Shown here: piece after piece, positions 37,888-47,338 of the stretch
Layout: every line of letters begins with the position of its first letter
How positions within the stretch are numbered: the first letter of the stretch is position 1
From: Petrolisthes cinctipes
Lineage: Eukaryota; Arthropoda; Malacostraca; Decapoda; Porcellanidae
Assembly: GCA_033782935.1 (NCBI GenBank)
Contig: JAWQEG010000286.1
Coordinates: 5,311,001 to 5,375,000, forward strand
Length of the DNA stretch: 64,000 bases
Reading direction: 5' to 3'
Notes under the pieces: model-generated
Told to the model about the DNA's origin: nothing
Database searches by the model: none
What the model saw: only the letters and a program-made list of their open reading frames with translations
Translations under genes and position numbers: made by a program

Positions 37888-37949
<62 letters not shown>
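37888..37949. repeat. (AG)n microsatellite
   Basis: About 30 AG dinucleotides; partner of the (TC)n run at 35940-35982. Confidence 0.95.
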
Positions 37950-37953
<4 letters not shown>

Positions 37954-38055
37954 ATAGAAGAAAAGGAGGGACAAATAATAATCTATTTTTAAATCTTTAT
38001 TTATTTATATATTTATTAATTTACAAATTGTTTTTAAAATATCATATATATTTTT

Positions 38056-38234
38056 ACACACACACACACACAGTCTATCGTTTTCACACACACACGAAAT
38101 CTATCTTTCTCTCTCACACAATTTATTTCTCTCTCACACACACACAGTCTCTCTCTATCTATCTCTCACACACAGTCTCTCTCTCACATACACACATCAA
38201 TCTCTCTCTATCTTTCTCTCTCTCACATACACAT

Positions 38235-38290
<56 letters not shown>
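38056..38290. repeat. Mixed (CA)n/(CT)n microsatellite
   Basis: Alternating CACACA and CTCTCT stretches ending in a pure (CT)n run at about 38236-38290. It mirrors 35556-35835 on the left arm and borders minisatellite at its right end. Confidence 0.93.
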
Positions 38291-38293
<3 letters not shown>

Positions 38294-38606
38294 ATATTGA
38301 CAATTAATAATGACAAATTTAAAAACGATAAATTTAATAATGAACAAATATAATAATGATAAATTTAATAATGACAAATGTAATAATGACAAATTTAATA
38401 ATGACAAATTAAAATATTGACAAATTTAATATATTGACAAATTTAATAATGACAGATTTAATAATATAACAATTAATAATGACAGATTTAATGACAAATT
38501 TAATAATGACAAATTTAATAATGACAGATTTAATAATAACAAATTTAATAATAACAAATTTAATATATTGACAAATTTAATAATGACAATAAATAATGAC
38601 AAATTT
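38291..38606. repeat. 15-bp minisatellite block 4, forward orientation
   Basis: The AAATTTAATAATGAC array resumes after the palindrome, now on the forward strand, as expected for a mirror of 35286-35560. It stops where the TIR transposon at 38607 begins, and the array continues unchanged at 43605. Confidence 0.95.
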
Positions 38607-38977
38607 GAGGCGCCCTATGCTGAAGCGAGGTATGCGACAGTCGGATTGAAACCGAGTTTTTACGTGCATCATATAGGCAAATTCATGCTGTTACACGTGG
38701 TATATGTCGTTTACCTCAAATCGACTTGGAAATGTCCTTAAGGGCTATATTCCTAATTGTATCCAGCAGATTTTCACCATTATGCCGCTCGACTTTTATC
38801 TCCGACCGGGACCGAGGCAAGCGACTGAGGGAAGGTTGCGGCCAATCAGCGGCCGTGTCTGAGGTGGTGCGTCATCGCCCGCCAGCCAATCACCGGCCAG
38901 GCTTGGCCAGCCCAGCCTCAGTATTCCCGCGTGCCGCCATATTCAACACTGTTACTCTGTGTTGCTCTACTTTTTGC

Positions 38978-39264
38978 ATGGATTTTAAGTGTTTTTGTGC
39001 TGCATCATGGCTGACGGTGAAGGACATGAGACCAGAGTTTGCTTCACCCTCTGGTTCCCGGAAACGACCCAGAGACGAGCGGAAATGGAAGAAAACTGTG
39101 GCTAAAGAAAAACGTAACTCAGGTAAACAATACACATCTGCCTATACAGGGAAGGAGGTGGCGGAGCGTACTGTGGGGCCCCCATGTGGTTGCCGTATGG
39201 GGTGTTTTGACCTTGTTGGACAGGCAAATATTGAGGTTATCTTCAATGACTTTTGGAAGAGTGG
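38978..39264 (+). pseudogene. Transposase N-terminal part, cut off by a LINE insertion
   Basis: An ATG at 38978 opens a frame with a basic segment (RKRPRDERKWKKTVAKEKRN, then SGKQYTSAYTGKEV), a cysteine cluster (PPCGCRMGCF) and FNDFWKSG. This layout, with basic residues, NSGK, GPPC--C and an F-FW motif, is the usual start of arthropod proteins with a DUF7869 core. Coding sense breaks at about 39265 where LINE sequence begins. The frame is open further upstream to 38726, but those residues have no recognisable character. An alternative ATG at 39007 is in a frame that soon stops. Confidence 0.7.
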
Positions 39265-41350
39265 GATATATCCCTCACCAACAATACTCAAAAAGATCTA
39301 ACTCTCCAAAATGGTTTGATCACAGCTGTGCCAGAGCTACAAAACAAAAATCAATAGCCTATAATGCCTATACAAAGTCGAAAACTCTTCAGTCATACAA
39401 TTATTTCAAAATTGTCAGATGCCATGCTAAAGCTGTAACTAATTTAGCCAAATCTAACTTCATACATAAACAAGTCAATAAATTACTGAATAATCCTAAT
39501 GATAATAAGATCTTTTGGTCAACAGTAAACTCATTCAAATCTAACTTCAACCATGGTTCATCTATTCCCCCTTTAAAGAATAGCAATGGAAATCTCATAT
39601 GTGATCCATGTGGTAAAGCAAATCTTTTGGCCAATATCTTCGCCACAAATTCAAACCTCAATGACACTGCTCAAAACACTCCCATTTTGAATTTTAACTC
39701 CCCAGAAAGTCCACCCTTAATAATTCATACAAGACAAGTGCGGACCATTTTGGAGAATCTATCTATCGACAAAGCTTCAGGGCCAGATGAAATTCCTCCC
39801 ACTGTATTAAAAAATTGCTCAAAAGAATTAGCTCCAATTCTCTCAAAATTATTTCGTGTATGTCTCCATACCTCGTCCTTCCCAGCCGCCTGGAAAGAAG
39901 CCAATGTACAACCAATTCCCAAAAAAGGAGCTACCGCAAATCCATCAAATTACAGACCAATTGCCATCACGTCTACTCTCGGTAAAATATTTGAAATAGT
40001 TCTTAACAATCACTTTGTAAAACACCTTGAGAAAAATCATCTGCTAAATGATAAGCAATATGGCTTTAGACAGAGACGATCTACTGTGGACCTGCTCTGT
40101 TATTTCACAGATAACATATTCCAATCAACTGATAAACATGGAGAGACTCACACAATTTGCCTTGATATATCTAAAGCCTTTGACAGAGTATGGCACAGAT
40201 CATTACTGTCTAAGCTTCCACATTATGGCCTTCAATCTTTTGTTCCTCTAATTAATTCATATCTTAGCAACAGAAAATTACGTGTGATGGTAGATGGTCT
40301 GTATTCCGACTTTCATCCCATTAATGCTGGTGTTCCTCAAGGAGCGGTCTTGGCTCCAACTTTGTTCCTCATTCATATTAATGATCTTTTGTCAGTTACT
40401 CAGAATTCAATTCACTCCTATGCTGATGATTCAACTATTCACAGTTCCTTCTCATTTAATGATAGTTTTACTCAACACAATATTTTAGAATACAAACTTG
40501 CCACTTCAATTTCATTAAATGAAGACTTAACGAAGATCTTTGATTGGGGACAAAACAACCTAGTTTCTTTCAATGCAAATAAAACTAAATACATCCCGTT
40601 CTCAAATAGATCAGATAATCAAGATTCTCACATTATTTTCAATAATACAAATATCCCCAAGTCCCACAGCATTGATCTCCTTGGTGTAACTTTAAATGAA
40701 AACCTCAGTTGGACTCCCTATGTAAAATCCATTGCCAAAACTGCATCTAGGAAGATGGGACTTTTATACAGAGCTTGTAATTATTTGACTGACGAGCAGA
40801 TAGCAGTAATATATAAGAGTCATGTGCGTTCCCAGATGGAATATTGTTCACCTCTGTGGGCTGGTTGTGGATCGGTGGTGTTAAGACAATTAGATAAAAT
40901 TCAAAGCAGAGCTATCAGACTGATCAATAATCCTATGATCACTAATGAATTCCCTCCCTTATCAGTACGTAGAAATGTTGCTTCCCTTGCACTATTTTAT
41001 AGATACTTTTATAAGAAATGTTCGGATGAACTTGCCCTGATTATACCACCCCTTCACGTCTTCCCACGGAGGACTAGGGCAGCTGAGAATGCGCATGAGT
41101 TTACACTGACTCCTCCACGTTGCAGGACAACTGCTTACAAAAATTCATTTACTCCCCGTACTACTTCCCTGTGGAATTCTCTTCCAAGGGAATGTTTTCC
41201 AGCAAGTTATAACCCCCAGCAATTTAAATCCAGTTGCTTTAAATATTTTATGAGTGGAGGATGCCAGTAGGCAAATGGAACCATTTATTTTTTTGTTTCT
41301 TCCTTTCCTCCACTCACTATATGTAAAAAAAATGTAAAAAAAAAAAAAAA
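39265..41350 (+). mobile_element. 5'-truncated Jockey/CR1-superfamily LINE inside the transposon
   Basis: LINE coding sequence starts abruptly in the EN-RT linker, includes a complete RT, stops at 41268-41270, and is followed by about 60 bp of 3' UTR and an A-rich tail (about 41328-41350). Transposase coding sense resumes just after the tail, so the LINE jumped into the transposase gene. Short ATAT words border the insert, but no clear long target duplication was found. Confidence 0.85.
39268..41270 (+). CDS. LINE reverse transcriptase, endonuclease missing
   Basis: About 667 codons without a stop. The linker region (SPKWFDHSCARATKQKSIAY) is followed by RT blocks DKASGPDEIPPTVLKNCSKE, NVQPIPKKG, NYRPIAITSTLGKIFEIVLN, KQYGFRQRRSTVDLL, CLDISKAFDRVWH, GVPQGAVLAPTLFLIHINDL and the catalytic YADD at 40419-40430, then a GVTLNENLSW thumb block. 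The C-terminus has a LFYRYFYKKCSDEL block and TTSLWNSLP, as in CR1/L2/Jockey-type LINEs. The APE endonuclease that should precede it is absent, and the frame runs into transposon sequence at its 5' end. The unbroken frame points to a recent insertion. Confidence 0.9.
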
Positions 41351-41393
41351 TATTCAGACAGCTTATATCCACAAACACACAACATCCAAGTCT

Positions 41394-43031
41394 ATGAAAC
41401 GCCGCCGCTCTGATGCTGTTGACAAACAAAAAAACTGTACTCGTGCCTACCATGTCAGTGTTAATAATATACCGGTTACATTATGCAAGACTGCGTTTGC
41501 CAACATTCATAGCATTTCCAAGGCTCGAGTGGACCGTGTCCTTGCTAGTGTGACAGCAACAGATGTACTCATACCGGACCAGAGAGGCAAGGTAGGACTA
41601 CATGGCAAGATATCGGAGGAGCGTACAGTAAAGATTTTGGAGCACATAAAAGGATTTCCTACTATAACGAATCACTATTCTAGGAAGAGCAGCCCTAATG
41701 CGCGTTATCTCGACACCGACATCTATAGCAGAAGTCAGATGCACGACCTCTACAAGGAATGGCTGGCTGACAAGTATCCAGGTGAGGTGCCGTGCACCTG
41801 GCACTACTACGACGATGTAATGAAGGCCCACTTTCCGCATATAAGACTGTACAAACCTCGTCAGGACACCTGCAAGTCATGTGATGTTTATGCCATCAGG
41901 TCCAAGGGTCCATCACTTACAGAAGACGACCGGAAGACGAATGAAATACGTCATGCTCTACATCTGGCCAAGGCACAGAAGGGGTACGGGATGCCAAAGA
42001 CGTTGGTTGGGAGTACACCTGACACTACCATGGTCGTCTGTATGGATTTACAACAGGCTCTCCCCACACCCAAGATTTCGACTGGTATTGCCTTCTATAA
42101 AAGGAAAATGTGGACATACAACTTTAATGTCCATGACTATAAGACTGGCAAGGCTCACATGTTCGTGTGGGACGAAATAACAGCAAAAAGGGGGGCGGTG
42201 GAGATTGCCAGCTGTTTGAACAAATTCGTGGACAAGTTCGTATCCAGGCAGGTCACTGATATCTACATTTTCTCTGACAACTGTTCTGGTCAGAACAAGA
42301 ATCATATCCTCCTTTTGTTCTACCTCTCTATGATACATACCGGACCCTTCAAGAACATCCATCATGTGTACTTCCTGGCTACACACACATACATGGCTGC
42401 CGACAGGGACTTCGCCCTTATTGAGAAGAATCTGCGGAAGACCAACTATGTGTTCACGCCAGATGAACACATCCATATAATAAAAAACACAAGAAGGGCC
42501 CAAGCCGACAGTAACCCCTCCAAGGCCTTTGAGGTTGTCCGGATGGAGCAGACAGACTTCCTGAACTATGAGTGCCTCAAGAAATACAGTACTAAGCGCA
42601 ACCCTACAAGCACAAGATTCATAGATTCGCGTTATTTCACCCTGTCCCATACCAACCCATCTGGATACTCCTGTGACTCAAACTATGTCACCCTCGACGA
42701 TAATGCTGGGGAACACGTGAGGGTTGCAAAGGGTATGGGTGAGAGGGCAGACAGAGCCTTCAACCTTGGACTGTGTGCTGTTCCCCAGAAATACACTGAG
42801 CCCATCCCTCTGGCTAAACCCAAGCTAGAAGACTTGAAAGTGCTTGTCGGTGACCTGGTGCCCCCCTTCATCCGCCGACGGTACTGGGATAAAATCCTAG
42901 GGCAAACAGATAATCCCGAGGCTGATTCCGATGCCGAGGCAGAGGCTGTAGATGACCCTGACCCTAACCCGTGTGATATGGTTGAGGAGGAAGAAGACCT
43001 GGGTGAGCGTGGCTTCTTCGACTATCAATAA
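41394..43031 (+). CDS. DUF7869-like transposase, main part (545 aa)
   Basis: The frame has sense from about 41355, right after the LINE tail; the first ATG is at 41394. The protein carries a helical N-terminal part, a CKSC pair (160-163) and an RNase-H-like core. The core has MVVCMDLQQALPTPK (D218), a strand-turn GIAFYKRKMWTYNFNVHD, IYIFSDNCSGQNKNH (D295) and HTYMAADRDFALIEK (D337/D339, E344). These conserved acidic positions are good candidates for a DDE/D active site. The C-terminus is highly acidic (EEEEDLGERGFFD). It lies in a TIR element with a 4-bp duplication, which supports a transposase role. The N-terminal 95 or so residues are separated by the LINE, so this copy is probably inactive. 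Confidence 0.82.
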   Translation: MKRRRSDAVDKQKNCTRAYHVSVNNIPVTLCKTAFANIHSISKARVDRVLASVTATDVLIPDQRGKVGLHGKISEERTVKILEHIKGFPTITNHYSRKSSPNARYLDTDIYSRSQMHDLYKEWLADKYPGEVPCTWHYYDDVMKAHFPHIRLYKPRQDTCKSCDVYAIRSKGPSLTEDDRKTNEIRHALHLAKAQKGYGMPKTLVGSTPDTTMVVCMDLQQALPTPKISTGIAFYKRKMWTYNFNVHDYKTGKAHMFVWDEITAKRGAVEIASCLNKFVDKFVSRQVTDIYIFSDNCSGQNKNHILLLFYLSMIHTGPFKNIHHVYFLATHTYMAADRDFALIEKNLRKTNYVFTPDEHIHIIKNTRRAQADSNPSKAFEVVRMEQTDFLNYECLKKYSTKRNPTSTRFIDSRYFTLSHTNPSGYSCDSNYVTLDDNAGEHVRVAKGMGERADRAFNLGLCAVPQKYTEPIPLAKPKLEDLKVLVGDLVPPFIRRRYWDKILGQTDNPEADSDAEAEAVDDPDPNPCDMVEEEEDLGERGFFDYQ

Positions 43032-43421
43032 GCTAAAATAAAAGAAAATATAGAAAAAAAAAGAAAAAAGAAAAAATATAGAAAAAAATATATGAAATAG
43101 ATAAGTTATAAAAAATAAGTTATAAGTTATAAGTTATTAAGTGCAAACAGGTGTCATTATAATGTGTCATTACAACCACTACATAAGAATAATATGCAAT
43201 TATTATAAGTGCGAATAATAACAAGTGCCAATAATCTACCATTATACAAGGGTCAGGGTCATTAGCCTTAGTACAGCCTCTCGACACTCGGATTCTACCT
43301 CATCACCTTAAGCCAACACCTGGTGAGTACCTGTCCACAACTGTACCTATCATTTATATACATTAAGCAGTAGAATGTTAAAACTTATTAATATTACTAA
43401 TATTACCAAAAGTCTAGCAGA

Positions 43422-43559
43422 CGAGAAAACAGCGTTTGACAGTTCGTAGCGAGGTATGCGATCCTCGCCGCACGCAGCTCACTCCCGCTCTAGAGCGGGA
43501 GTGAGGCATGCGGGGTCAGTGACCGGAGAGAGCGCGAAACTTCAAACGCTGTTTTCTCG
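43422..43559. other. Subterminal hairpin of the TIR transposon
   Basis: CGAGAAAACAGCGTTTGA (43422-43439) is perfectly complementary to 43542-43559. Between them lies a perfect 28-bp palindrome (43478-43505, centred in CCCGCTCTAGAGCGGG). The left flank repeats the motif GCGAGGTATGCGA that also occurs next to the left TIR (38636-38655 region). This may be a transposase binding or strand-protection structure, or a replication terminator; function is not shown. Confidence 0.75.
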
Positions 43560-43604
43560 AGTTTTTATTAGTGGCGGTTACCTCGCTTCAGCAGGGGGTG
43601 CCTC

Positions 43605-45112
43605 ATTTAAAAATGACAAATTAAATAATGACAAATTTAATAATGACAAATTAAATAATGACAAATTTATAATGACAAACTAAATAATAAAAAATTTAAT
43701 AATGACAGATTTAATAATGACAGATTTAATAATGACAGATTTTTTAATGACAGATTTAATAATAACAAATTTAATAATAACAAATTTAATATATTCACAA
43801 ATTTAATAATGACAATTAATAATGACAAATTTAATAATGACAAATTAAATAATGACAAATTAAATAATGGCAGATTTAATAATGACAGATTTAATAATGA
43901 TAAATTTAATAATGACAAATTTCGTAATGACAAATTAAATAATGACTGATTTAATAATGACAGATTTAATAATGACAAATTTGTTAATGATTAATTTAAT
44001 AATGACAAATAATAATGACAAATTTAATAATGACAAATTAAATAATGACAAATTAAATAATGACAGATTTAATAATGACAGATTTAATAATGACAAATTT
44101 AAAAAGGACAAATTTAATAATGACAAATTTAATAATGACAAATTTAATATATTGACAATTAATCATGAAAAATTTAATAATGACATATTTAATAACGGCA
44201 AATTTAATAATGACAAATTTAATATTGACAAATTTAATAATGACAAATTTCATAATGACAAATTTAATAATGACTGATTTAATAATGACAGATTTAATAA
44301 TGACAAATTTATTAATGATAAATTTAATAATGACAAATTAAATAATGACAAATTTAAGAATGACAAATTTAATAATGACAAATTTGATAATGACAAATTT
44401 ATTAATGATAAATTTAATAATGACAAATTAAATAATGACAAATTTAATAATGACAAATTTAATGACGACAAAATTATTAATGACAAATTTAATAATGACA
44501 AATTTAATTACATATATTATAATGGCAAATTTTAAAAATGACAAATTTAATAATGACAAATTTATTAATGACAAATTTTAAAATTACAAATTTTATAATG
44601 ACAAATTTAATATATTGACAATTTTATAATGACAAATTTAATAAAGACATATTTAACAATGATTGATTTAATAATGACAGATTTAATAATGACAAATTTA
44701 ATAATGACAAATTTAATATTGAGAAATTTAATAATGACAAATTTAATGACAAATTTAATAATGACAAATTTAATGACGACAAATTTTATAAAGACAAATT
44801 TAATAATGACAAATTTAATAATGACAAATTTAATAATGACAAATTTATTAATGACAAATTAAATATATTGACAATTATTATTGACAAATTTAATAACGAC
44901 AAAATTAATATATGGACAATTAATAATGACAAATTTAATATATTGACAAATTTAATAATGACAGATTTAACAATGTCAGATTTAAAAATTAAAAATTTAA
45001 TAATGACAAATTAAATATTGACAAATATAGTAATGACAAATTTAATAATGACAAATTTAATATACTGACAATTAATAATGACAAATTTAATAATGACAAA
45101 TTTAATAATTCC
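43605..45112. repeat. 15-bp minisatellite block 5, forward orientation
   Basis: AAATTTAATAATGAC array continuing after the TIR transposon up to the 3' end of the second RTE-like LINE. Several TATATTGACAATTAATAATG interruptions are present, the same variant as in the other blocks. Confidence 0.96.
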
Positions 45113-45336
45113 CTCCGGGAACTCCCCCAAGGGGGTGGCCACTGCAGAAGTGTCTCCAGTTCTCCCTGTTTCAACACTCCCTCCTTACTTGATCAAGCCC
45201 TCGTCTGCTCCTCACGTTTCTCTCCTTTACATACTCTTCCACTCTGTTCTGCCATCTAACCGGCGGTCTGCCTCTCACACCAGGTAACACAACTTCACTT
45301 ACATACACCTTCTTTACAAATTCCTCGCCTTGCATT
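45113..45336 (-). pseudogene. LINE copy 2, 3' coding end and tail
   Basis: The complement encodes the C-terminal EEFVKKVYVSEVVLPGVRGR-type region, corresponding to 32720-32877 of copy 1, then the tail with the CCCCCTTGGGGG palindrome. Cut at CATT (45333-45336) by the LTR of Gypsy-2. Confidence 0.85.
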
Positions 45337-45423
45337 TGTAACGCTCCTTTTTATTTTTATTCAATGGATCTCTTTGAGTTACCCCTTTTATTTTTTTTTC
45401 TTGTCCATCCTCGAGTTGAAGTC

Positions 45424-45474
45424 ATGGCCGAAGAAAAAGAAAACGTGAGAGTAGTTATTACTGGTAATGTATAA
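45424..45474 (+). CDS. Short LTR-encoded frame, possible leader exon
   Basis: ATGGCC at 45424 opens 16 codons (MAEEKENVRVVITGNV) ending in TAA. Within it G|GTAATG at 45463/45464 could serve as a splice donor, leaving phase 1. The peptide VRVVITG resembles the start of the SGNH frame downstream (FRVAIAG). Phase-matching acceptor-like AG dinucleotides exist at 46771-46772 and 46783-46784 in front of the SGNH frame. It could provide the missing start codon by splicing. There is no transcript evidence, and chance cannot be excluded. The 3' LTR carries the same frame. Confidence 0.3.
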   Translation: MAEEKENVRVVITGNV

Positions 45475-46249
45475 TGTTTGTATATATATAATATAGACAT
45501 GTTAGTTATTATAATAGGTAGGAAATTAATTATGTGTATGTATTTTGGGAGATGGGTTGATCAGGAGGACGTGGTAACAACCATGATGTAATGAGTATGA
45601 GTATTGCATCAGCTTATATGGAATTCGAGCGAGTATAGCGGAGTCTTTAAAACAATGTATGTTATTTCCTGATTAGCATAATGGGTAGTTAACTAACCTC
45701 CGAGACCACTTACCTGACTCACCCCATCTCCTATCTTATTTTAAAAACTCACTACAAAAGTAATTAGCAGTCCCAGAGGGTTATTGACGAAGTAATTTAT
45801 GTTCCAATATTTCGTTGAGCTTGGGGAGAACTCATTCTCTCTCCGGCTTCCCCTTCAAACAGGTACGGTTGAAAACAGTCTGTGTTAACTATAATAATTA
45901 GTGTACTTAAAGCAATAATAATATTCCATAACTAAAGAGTAAGTGTCTAATAAGTGCTTGCTGTATTAAAATTAATAATTTGCCCTATGATAACAGTGAT
46001 AAATTAAGAACTGATTCTCTCTCCGGCTTCACCTTCAAACAGGTGGTGTTCTGGTCCACGAGGTCGTGCGAGTCAAAGATATCTGGGATAGTTAATTCTT
46101 AGTGGTAGTTCTCGATATCCATATTACGGTTCGGGGTACATTGCCCGCCGTGAGTGTTTATTTCTGTGTGATTAATTTCTATGTGATTTTCTTTTGTCAT
46201 TCTTTGGTGAAATTATTTTCTTGTACATGTGTTCTCAGTAGGAGTAAGT

Positions 46250-46400
46250 GTAGTTCTAAGTTTAATTCTAAGTATAGTTCTAAGTTTAATTCTAAGTATA
46301 GTTCTAAGTCTAATTCTAAGTATAATTCTAAGTATAATTCTAAGTATAGTTCCAAGTCTAATTCTAAGTATAATTCTAAGTTAAATTCTAAGTATAGTTA
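46250..46400 (+). repeat. Dodecamer tandem repeat in the 5' LTR
   Basis: About 12 copies of TTCTAAGTATAG/TTCTAAGTTTAA-type units, matched at 53820-53965 in the 3' LTR. The arrays have the same length but differ in the order of variant units. The encoded Ser-Lys-Tyr/Asn-Ser-Lys pattern is a by-product of the repeat. Confidence 0.9.
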
Positions 46401-46682
46401 TAAGGTTGATTCTGGTCATCATTGTTCTTATTTTTTTTAGTTAATTCCAAGCTAAAGTTCCGCATAATTATCATTTATAGTAGATTCTTCATTAATATCG
46501 TGTGTGTGTAACAAATTCATTGGGAAAACTTTATAGACATCTTAGTGTATTTGCCCCCATTCCTATATCATTCTCAATTCTCCTACCGCCTGGCCGGGAC
46601 GAGGAAGGCTTAAAAAGATACCAATAATCTTTTTTTTGTGTTAACGCTCATTCATTATCCATATATTTTCGAGTCGTTACAC

Positions 46683-46700
46683 TGGTGGCAGCGAAGGTGG
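46683..46700 (+). other. Gypsy-2 primer-binding-site candidate
   Basis: TGGTGGCAGCGAAGGTGG begins one base after the LTR end. A TGG directly after the 5' LTR is expected for a site pairing with the CCA end of a tRNA. I did not identify the tRNA. Confidence 0.65.
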
Positions 46701-46774
46701 GATAAGCTAAGAGTTTTGGCCAGCTGTATTGGAGGAAACAGAGTGTTATAGGGTTGGGGACGTTAATGTGAGTA

Positions 46775-47299
46775 TTGTTCCGAGTGGCAATTGCGGGACA
46801 CAGCCAGGTACCACGAGGCTTAGATGTGGAAATTGAAAATACAGAAGTGAGAATATTTAGGGCACCTGGAGCAAAAGCGGGGAATTTCTTGAATGATGAT
46901 AGGTTAAGTCAGATTCTATCGTGGAAACATGAGCTCACCATACTCTGGATTGGCAGTAATGATATTAACCCGGATACACGTTCGTATGACTTAGCTGAGA
47001 AAATTCTGGAAATCGGTAGAGTAATTGAGCAAAACTGTGGTTCTAAAGTCATCATTGTGGAAATCGAAAACAGGATATATCAGGCTAGAAACCCAGTAAT
47101 TTCGAATGAGAGTTATAAGAAAATCAAACGAGCGGTAAACAAAGCTTTGATTAAATGTAAACAGTTCTTGTGTATAAATTTTAATAGCATCGTGTTCACT
47201 TTGGGAAGAGATGGGGTGCATTTTGGAACTAGTGCCAAGGCTTTGATCCAGCAGAAGTTGGCTATGAATATACGGAAGGTAAAACAACAGCGAGAATAA
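46775..47299 (+). CDS. SGNH/GDSL-hydrolase-like ORF upstream of gag
   Basis: An open frame of 174 codons with the SGNH signature blocks in order: strand plus nucleophile block VAIAGHSQ (Ser10), a Gly/Asn block APGAKAGNF (G36, N37), the LWIGSND block (G60, N62, D63), and a C-terminal RDGVHFG block (D146, H149). This is the full Ser/Gly/Asn/Asp-His set of SGNH esterases, and the length suits a minimal single domain. No signal peptide. There is no ATG: the frame opens after a TGA at 46769-46771, itself preceded by ATG at 46766, and TTG at 46775 is only a formal start. A damaged start, non-AUG initiation or splicing are all possible. It ends 39 bases before gag. CR1 LINEs have an esterase in ORF1; I do not know one in this position of a Gypsy element. 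Confidence 0.78.
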   Translation: MFRVAIAGHSQVPRGLDVEIENTEVRIFRAPGAKAGNFLNDDRLSQILSWKHELTILWIGSNDINPDTRSYDLAEKILEIGRVIEQNCGSKVIIVEIENRIYQARNPVISNESYKKIKRAVNKALIKCKQFLCINFNSIVFTLGRDGVHFGTSAKALIQQKLAMNIRKVKQQRE

Positions 47300-47338
47300 A
47301 TTTTACAGTGGAAGTAAGAGTAAAAAGACTAGTACAGT

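Larger units (their letters stand above)
35556..38290. repeat. Palindrome core with microsatellites, arms about 1.2-1.3 kb
   Basis: 35556-36740 is mirrored by the complement of 37000-38290. In order from the outside, both arms hold mixed GT/GA (or CA/CT) microsatellite, an AT-rich link with TAATAGAAGAAAAGGAGG (complement on the left), a pure (TC)n or (AG)n run, GCACGAA, TTAACTTTCCTTAGTAAAAAAG-like sequence, a 35-bp tandem repeat, a stretch with CTCCAAACTATTCCAGG, and C-rich or G-rich tracts. The middle, about 36741-36999, is only partly symmetric. Mirrored frames containing PGIVWRNQ occur in both arms but match nothing I recognise. Confidence 0.88.
38607..43604 (+). mobile_element. TIR DNA transposon with DUF7869-like transposase (Sola-like), 4998 bp
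   Basis: The left end is GAGGCGCCCTATGCTGAAGC, and the right end, complemented, is GAGGCACCCCCTGCTGAAGC; the similarity continues through GAGGTA. The word ATTT flanks both sides (38603-38606 and 43605-43608), a 4-bp target duplication within minisatellite. Inside are two parts of one transposase gene, separated by a LINE at 39265-41350, and a strong hairpin near the right end. A 4-bp AT-rich duplication and a GAG start recall the Sola superfamily as I remember it; that label is tentative, whereas the element's limits are clear. Confidence 0.85.
45337..46681 (+). repeat. Gypsy-2 5' LTR (1345 bp)
   Basis: Nearly identical to 52907-54252. It starts TGTAAC and ends GTTACA. It contains a TATATATATAATATAGAC stretch near 45481, an ATG with good context at 45424 (see the separate entry), two copies of a CTCTCTCCGGCTTC-type pyrimidine block ending in AAACAG|GT 180 bp apart (45837-45864 and 46017-46044), and a TTCTAAGTATAG dodecamer array near 46250-46400. 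Confidence 0.95.

Noticed and set aside
41598..42650. Minus-strand frames opposite the DUF7869-like transposase
   Set aside because: Shadow frames; the plus-strand frame has the conserved blocks and continuous sense.
46102..46440. 112-codon frame in the 5' LTR (also at 53673-54011) with a hydrophobic start and a Ser-Lys-Tyr repeat
   Set aside because: Half of it is the dodecamer repeat and it has no domain; kept only as part of the LTR description.
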